A DNA stretch of 64,000 nucleotides, taken from contig JBANAY010000003.1 in NCBI GenBank assembly GCA_037952775.1, positions 37,200,001 to 37,264,000 of the forward strand. The letters run 5' to 3'. This stretch comes from Clonostachys chloroleuca. Taxonomy: Eukaryota > Ascomycota > Sordariomycetes > Hypocreales > Bionectriaceae. A program made the position numbers and the translations under genes. Below, in pieces: positions 59,465 through 64,000 of the stretch (the first letter of the stretch is position 1; each line of letters begins with the position of its first letter). A model generated the notes under the pieces. It made no database searches. It saw only the letters and a list, made by a program, of their open reading frames with translations, and was not told where the DNA came from.

Positions 59465-60448
59465 AATAGAATTTAGACAACTCGCGTGGGACACTGCCTT
59501 CGTGTACAAAAGAATCTTGGAGACTCATACTGCCTTCTATGCAATCTTATTCGCGACTGGCAGTACTGGCTTCAGTAATGTCCGCCATGCCGTCTGACCT
59601 TAGAATACACAGTGGCTAGAATACCCAACCTCAGATGCAACATCATATGCGTCTACCCGAATCCATTGGCGCTTTCCTGCATAATACAAGTCACAAATGG
59701 CCTCGAGAATTCACAGAGCGTCCCCCAGCCACCCTGACATCCCCCTGGGCAACAGCCTTTGCGCGGGGTTCATCCTGCCACACACCGACAGCTGGTTGCG
59801 CAGCATCGGCCTTGCAATCACTTGCTCACCAGGTAACATCCTTTCTTTTCGCCCAGTAGCCTTCCTGAAACCCACGCTAGCGCTGCTGCATCAGAACTTT
59901 CTTCTGCGAGTCACAATTTCGGTCGCACAGCATGATATGCACCCAGGACCAGAGCGTTAGGTTTCCATAGACCTACCACCCTCTAAGCAAATGACAGTGC
60001 TCCTTGATATTTGGATTGTAACGGGAGTGTATGACGAGTTATCGTTCTCCTCGGTGTTAATTTCCTAACACTAGCAGATCAGCTTGTTGGGTGGCGGTCA
60101 CAAGGGCTTGGCCTGCAGTTTTTCTTTTCTTTCTTTTTCCAGCCCCCATCAAACACGAGGATTCCGGACTGCAGGTAAGCGAGCTGCATCTTCGTTCTGG
60201 GTCCGGGGCAACGTCTTGGAGGAAATTTTATACCCATGAGATAGTGTCCGAGCTAACATTCGCCCGTGGTAGTCTTGTAAAATAAGAGGCGTCCCTCGAC
60301 TAAAGGAGCTTCCCTCCCTTCAATCTATTGTACACTTTCCAGAGTTGGAGGTCTTGATTTCAGTCGCCTCTCATCTGCTTATCAATTGCTTCCACGTATT
60401 CAGAAGTAAGGCCTTCTTCAGTCTTTGATCGTCCCTTTCCGGCTCAAG
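59465..60448. other. intergenic
   Basis: About 980 bp with only short frames. It should carry the MDM20 3' end and any promoter of the disrupted gene at 60449. Confidence 0.55.
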
Positions 60449-62817
60449 ATGTATCTGCCTCCGGTACCTCCGGTAAGAAGCATCTTCCCACTGCTCCCTG
60501 GGTTTAGCTTTGGCGAAAACCCAGTGAGCTACCCGGTTCGTAATGAATTTCACCCCAGTTACATGGTGTTGAGTAGCAGAAGATATGAGAAGCGAAATGA
60601 TCCATCCGAGTATACCACCATAAACAGTAACTTGATCGTCCTCTTCCGGGTCTTGGCCTTTTACATTGACCTTCAAGCCCTCCCAGGCTTTTGGGAAAAC
60701 ATCTCTCGAGGCTGGAAGGTGACCGACGAGGAAAATACAAGGTCGATTGCCAATTTCTACGCAGATCGGCATCTGGATTGGGTTAAAGGTCTAGGAATGA
60801 GTACAAAGAACATGGCCTGGCGGGATACGCTGCTCATACACCTGGTTGGGTACTGGTGTGAACATCGTGGCAAAATAATACGCCGGCCGGGGCCCGACGA
60901 TTTGCTTCTCTTTCAAGATATGAGCACTGAATGGTCCTTTCTAAGGGACGCCCGCTGAAGAGCCTTATTTTCCGGGACGGGGGATGCATCTTTGAGGGGA
61001 ATGGCTCGGAACGTCCCAGAGTTGACCATTCCCCATTCCTTATCTTCACAGCATGATAGAACGTCTGCTCAGCGCGTTGGCCAAAGTCAAGAGCCCAACA
61101 GGACGCGTCAGAACGGTACGGACCCCCGGACGGAATCCAAGTCGTCTCAGTCACTAAAGAGGGACTACACCTAACAAAGGGACCCTCGCCGCCGCTCTAG
61201 AAGCTTCAGTGTACCCAGAGGAGCTCAGCCTTTGAGTACAAGCTTTAGCGAACCCCGGAGATCTCGGCTGCCAAGTGGAGTTGTCAATGAGCCTGTGACA
61301 TCTCAACAATCCGAAACAAGTCAGATAACGACTGGCGAGCATCAGCAGCAACACGAAGAATACATCGCATCTCAACCTTTCCAAGTCGATCCAAGCCACC
61401 TTGGGGTTTCCCAGCCTCTCGATTCAAGCTGCCAACAATCCCAGGAACTCCCTGTCATCGCCAAGAGTGTTACACCGGCCAAGGTCACCAAGGGCACCAC
61501 TCCCAAACCCCGCACAAAGACAACACAGCCGAAGAAACAAGTACCCCTTTCTCCGAAGCGAATTCAGATGGCACCTACCTCGTCTCCATCTTCCAGCACC
61601 GGCAGCGATGGTGACGTCGACTCGGAAGAATCCGAGTCCGAGTCTGAGAGCGAGACTGAAGCCATCAGTGTCTATCAAGATACTGGCTCGGGCGCTGAGC
61701 AAGACACCATACAACGTTTCAAACGCGACCATATCCCCCGAAAGATGACCCGAAGCCTTACTGCAAGTCCCTCTGGCAACTCCTCGAGCAGTGGGGACAG
61801 CAGTGGTTCCGATATTGCCAGCGACAGCACCGAACAGGTCGACGAAAATAACCACGAACGTGCCAGCGACAACATCGGTGAAAGCAGCAGTGGTAGCGAC
61901 AGCGACGGCGACGGCTATAGTGGCTACACTAGCAATAGTAGCAAAGGCAGTAGCAAGGACAGTGTCGGCGGCAACAAAGGTAGCTCCAGAAGTAACACCA
62001 ACGAAGGCAGCAGTGCCTATGACAGCGATGATAGCAGCGATGGTAGCGACGACGACAGCGATGATAGCGAAGATGAGAGTGATCTTGAGCCCGAGCCACC
62101 AAAACCCCTTACGCCCAAAAAGCCTGTCAAGAAGCCTACCAAGACACCTGTGACGGCTTCAACGCGTGGTAAAAAGAAGGTCCGACCTTCCAATGGCACG
62201 AAAGGGGAGGAAGATCGTATCAAATCTGAACCCGACTCTGACTCTGGCATCCCACCAGTACCCATGGCGTCAACCTCGGCAAAGGAGCAAGAGCCTCCCA
62301 TCTCGGCTCAGAGAGCTTCCGTTCCACCTTCCAAGCGCAAGGAAAAGCCAAGACCAGAGGTCCGATCTGCCAAGAGGCGCCGCGAGGAAGACGACGTCGA
62401 GAAACAGACCGCCACAGGCCCGCGGCGAAGAGAAGGGCAACAGAGCAGCAACAGAGCAGTCCTAGTGAGAAAACCAAGTCAAGCAAGGCTCGACGTCAGG
62501 ACAAGAAACCGCCGGCCGAGGCTCCACGCGGCGAAGAGTCGGCGAAAGCCAGGCGTTATGCTCAGAAAGAGAGTAGCCCCCACGTGAAGCAAACGATCAA
62601 GCATCTTTCCACGGTTGGGTCAGAGCACAAGCACTCTGTTGACATGCTGATTCAACGTATAAATGCTCTGGAAGAGAAGAGCATGAGACAAGACAAGAAG
62701 ATTATAAAACAGGACGAGAAGATCATGAGGCAGGACAAGAAGATCATGAGGCAGGATGAAAAGATAATAAGACGGGACGAGAAGATTATGAGGCAGGATG
62801 AGAAAATGATGAAATAG
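60449..62817 (+). pseudogene. unrecognised Ser/Asp-rich coiled-coil gene with two in-frame stops and one frameshift
   Basis: Starting at the ATG at 60449 (MYLPPVPPV), one reading frame runs to about 62430 with protein-like composition but is interrupted by TGA at 60956-60958 and TAA at 61172-61174. Around 62410-62455 the coding signal moves to another frame (one base short), which ends at 62817. In order: an N-terminal 170-residue globular-looking part (ENTRSIANFYADRHLDWVKG, WRDTLLIHLVGYWCEHRGK), a basic Ser/Arg-rich linker, a 250-residue Ser/Asp/Gly low-complexity stretch, a Pro/Lys-rich region, then a 7-residue coiled-coil repeat. I recognise no family. Both stops can be reached from CGA or CAA by one C-to-T change. 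Alternative explanations are unrecognised introns or separate genes. The antisense frame over the first part is treated as a shadow. Confidence 0.45.
62683..62808 (+). repeat. six 21-bp coding repeats (MRQDEKI heptads)
   Basis: Six in-frame 21-bp units from 62683 to 62808, each reading M/I-R/K-Q/R-D-E/K-K-I/M, followed by a truncated unit and the stop at 62815-62817. The heptad period with hydrophobic residues at both ends of the unit and charged residues between predicts a regular coiled coil at the C-terminus of the disrupted gene. Confidence 0.85.
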
Positions 62818-64000
62818 GACGATTTTTAGTTGCAAGCTCCATGAACATGCAATAAAGTTTTGGGTAGAACTTGGACAGGTGAGCGATCGAGACGGTTGTG
62901 GAACTAGATAGAGATAATTGAACGGTACCATTGAAATTTCAAACTCATTCTGGTGTCGTATGACATTCTGGATCCTTTTCCCCCAGTCTTTGCGATTATG
63001 GGCACACAACCAAGATTGTGCCATAAAAATGCGCCTTGGGCTGGTATTTCATTGGTTCAAGGGCTCCTGTAGGCATGGCAAGCTCCCAACGACCCAATTC
63101 ACCGAGCTGGTAAGTGGTGCACCAGCTGTTGGCATGGAACCCGGAGCGGTACCCATCCCTCAGCTATTCCCATTTCAACACACTAATCGTCCGAGTGGTA
63201 ACTGAGAGATGCTTTTTAGAACATGAATATCTTGCCCTCTAGAGCGCAGTCTACCGCGAACAATATGGCCAGTACTGGTAACTCTCGAGAAAGGATCGCA
63301 ATGAATAAATAAAATGATTCGGTCCTTTCAAGAGCATCAAACATACACTGGTCTAGGTGGCCATGGACAGAAAAAATACCAAAATTGATATTCGCGATCG
63401 AGAGCATGAAAAGATGAAGTTCACGAGGATTTTCGCAACTGTATCTATACGACTTTGTCTAGGTAAGGCGAGTCTAGACTCACGCTGGGCGCTGCGGGGT
63501 TGCGGTGATCAGATACATTACCAGTCGCTGCGTATAGAAGGCACTTGAGATGGGGTGGGGGGACTGAGCCATCAACGGTCTCAGTCCAGTCAGAGAGGCC
63601 ACTAATTGAATCCATACCAACCCGATAAAAATATACTTGTCTTGCTTATGGAGACGAGACGTGCAAAATGGCAACACTGTGAACACTGTGCACTCACCCA
63701 ATCACCTCGCGTCGGTGCATGGCAGGTTTTGTTTGGGTGGACCTCGTCATTCCTGTGTGGGATTTGACTGATGTTGTGGCTTGCGAGTCTGGAATTGTCA
63801 ACGGTCGATGCTTGTCTGTCTCGGCGAGCGGCGAGAGCCAACCGTATCTTCCCTGCTGGGTTGAAAAGGAGCCCCAGCATCTGTCGACCAGGGCGCAGGG
63901 ACAGGCAGAGAAGAGATCTGTTGCTGGGCTGGATTGCACTTGAAATAATATTGGCATTGATTGATTGTTTGATTGTTCTGAGGGAGAATCCGAGGACTGG
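62818..64000. other. right flank, no gene recognised
   Basis: About 1.2 kb up to the window end. Open frames on both strands overlap and show no motif. It may include the promoter of a gene beyond the window. Confidence 0.5.

Noticed and set aside
60371..60772. Minus-strand frame of 133 codons overlapping the disrupted gene.
   Set aside because: The plus-strand reading is longer and more protein-like and continues beyond the overlap. The two cannot both be favoured, and the minus frame has no partner exons.

Overview
The window is nuclear DNA of a filamentous ascomycete (Pezizomycotina, most likely Sordariomycetes). This rests on short GT-AG introns (about 50-140 nt) with CTAAC-type branch points, a HET-domain gene, a secreted fungalysin with its propeptide, and fungal versions of SWR1, TRAPPII, NatB and complex I genes. 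There are no operons, tRNAs, CRISPR arrays or intact transposons. I cannot name the species.

Layout. 0-3.1 kb is gene-poor, with a 30-bp minisatellite and a C25/A17 double homopolymer. 3.1-17.5 kb holds plus-strand accessory genes: a secreted trypsin-fold serine protease, a catalase, a HET-domain protein, an M36 fungalysin and an HMT1-like ABC transporter. 17.5-22.8 kb is a 5.3-kb stretch without a recognisable gene, ending in the leader of a short coiled-coil (SCOC-type) gene. After a further 3.1-kb gap, 26.4-40 kb holds TRS130 (minus), MRI1 (plus), an M20 peptidase (minus), an uncharacterised fungal family gene with an unresolved 3' half (minus) and the complex I subunit NDUFB8 (minus). 40-51 kb holds SWR1 and a CAMKL-like protein kinase (both plus). 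51.7-59.5 kb is compact housekeeping: ILM1 (minus), CDC43, COX23 and MDM20/NAA25 (plus). 60.4-62.8 kb contains an unrecognised Ser/Asp-rich, coiled-coil gene interrupted by two in-frame stops and a frameshift.

The genes do not form an obvious cluster. The left part looks secretory/defence (two secreted peptidases, catalase, HET, metal/thiol ABC transporter). The right part is core cell biology: vesicle tethering, methionine salvage, chromatin remodelling, prenylation, respiratory-chain assembly and N-terminal acetylation.

The most striking observation is about reading frames. Four conserved genes (catalase, ABC transporter, SWR1, kinase) are broken by six frameshifts. Each is explained by exactly one missing base inside a C or G run of 5-6 nt. 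The simplest reading is systematic homopolymer under-calling in the assembly, but it needs checking against reads. Exon coordinates below were derived by hand from splice signals and reading-frame continuity. Family assignments come from motif recognition, not database searches.
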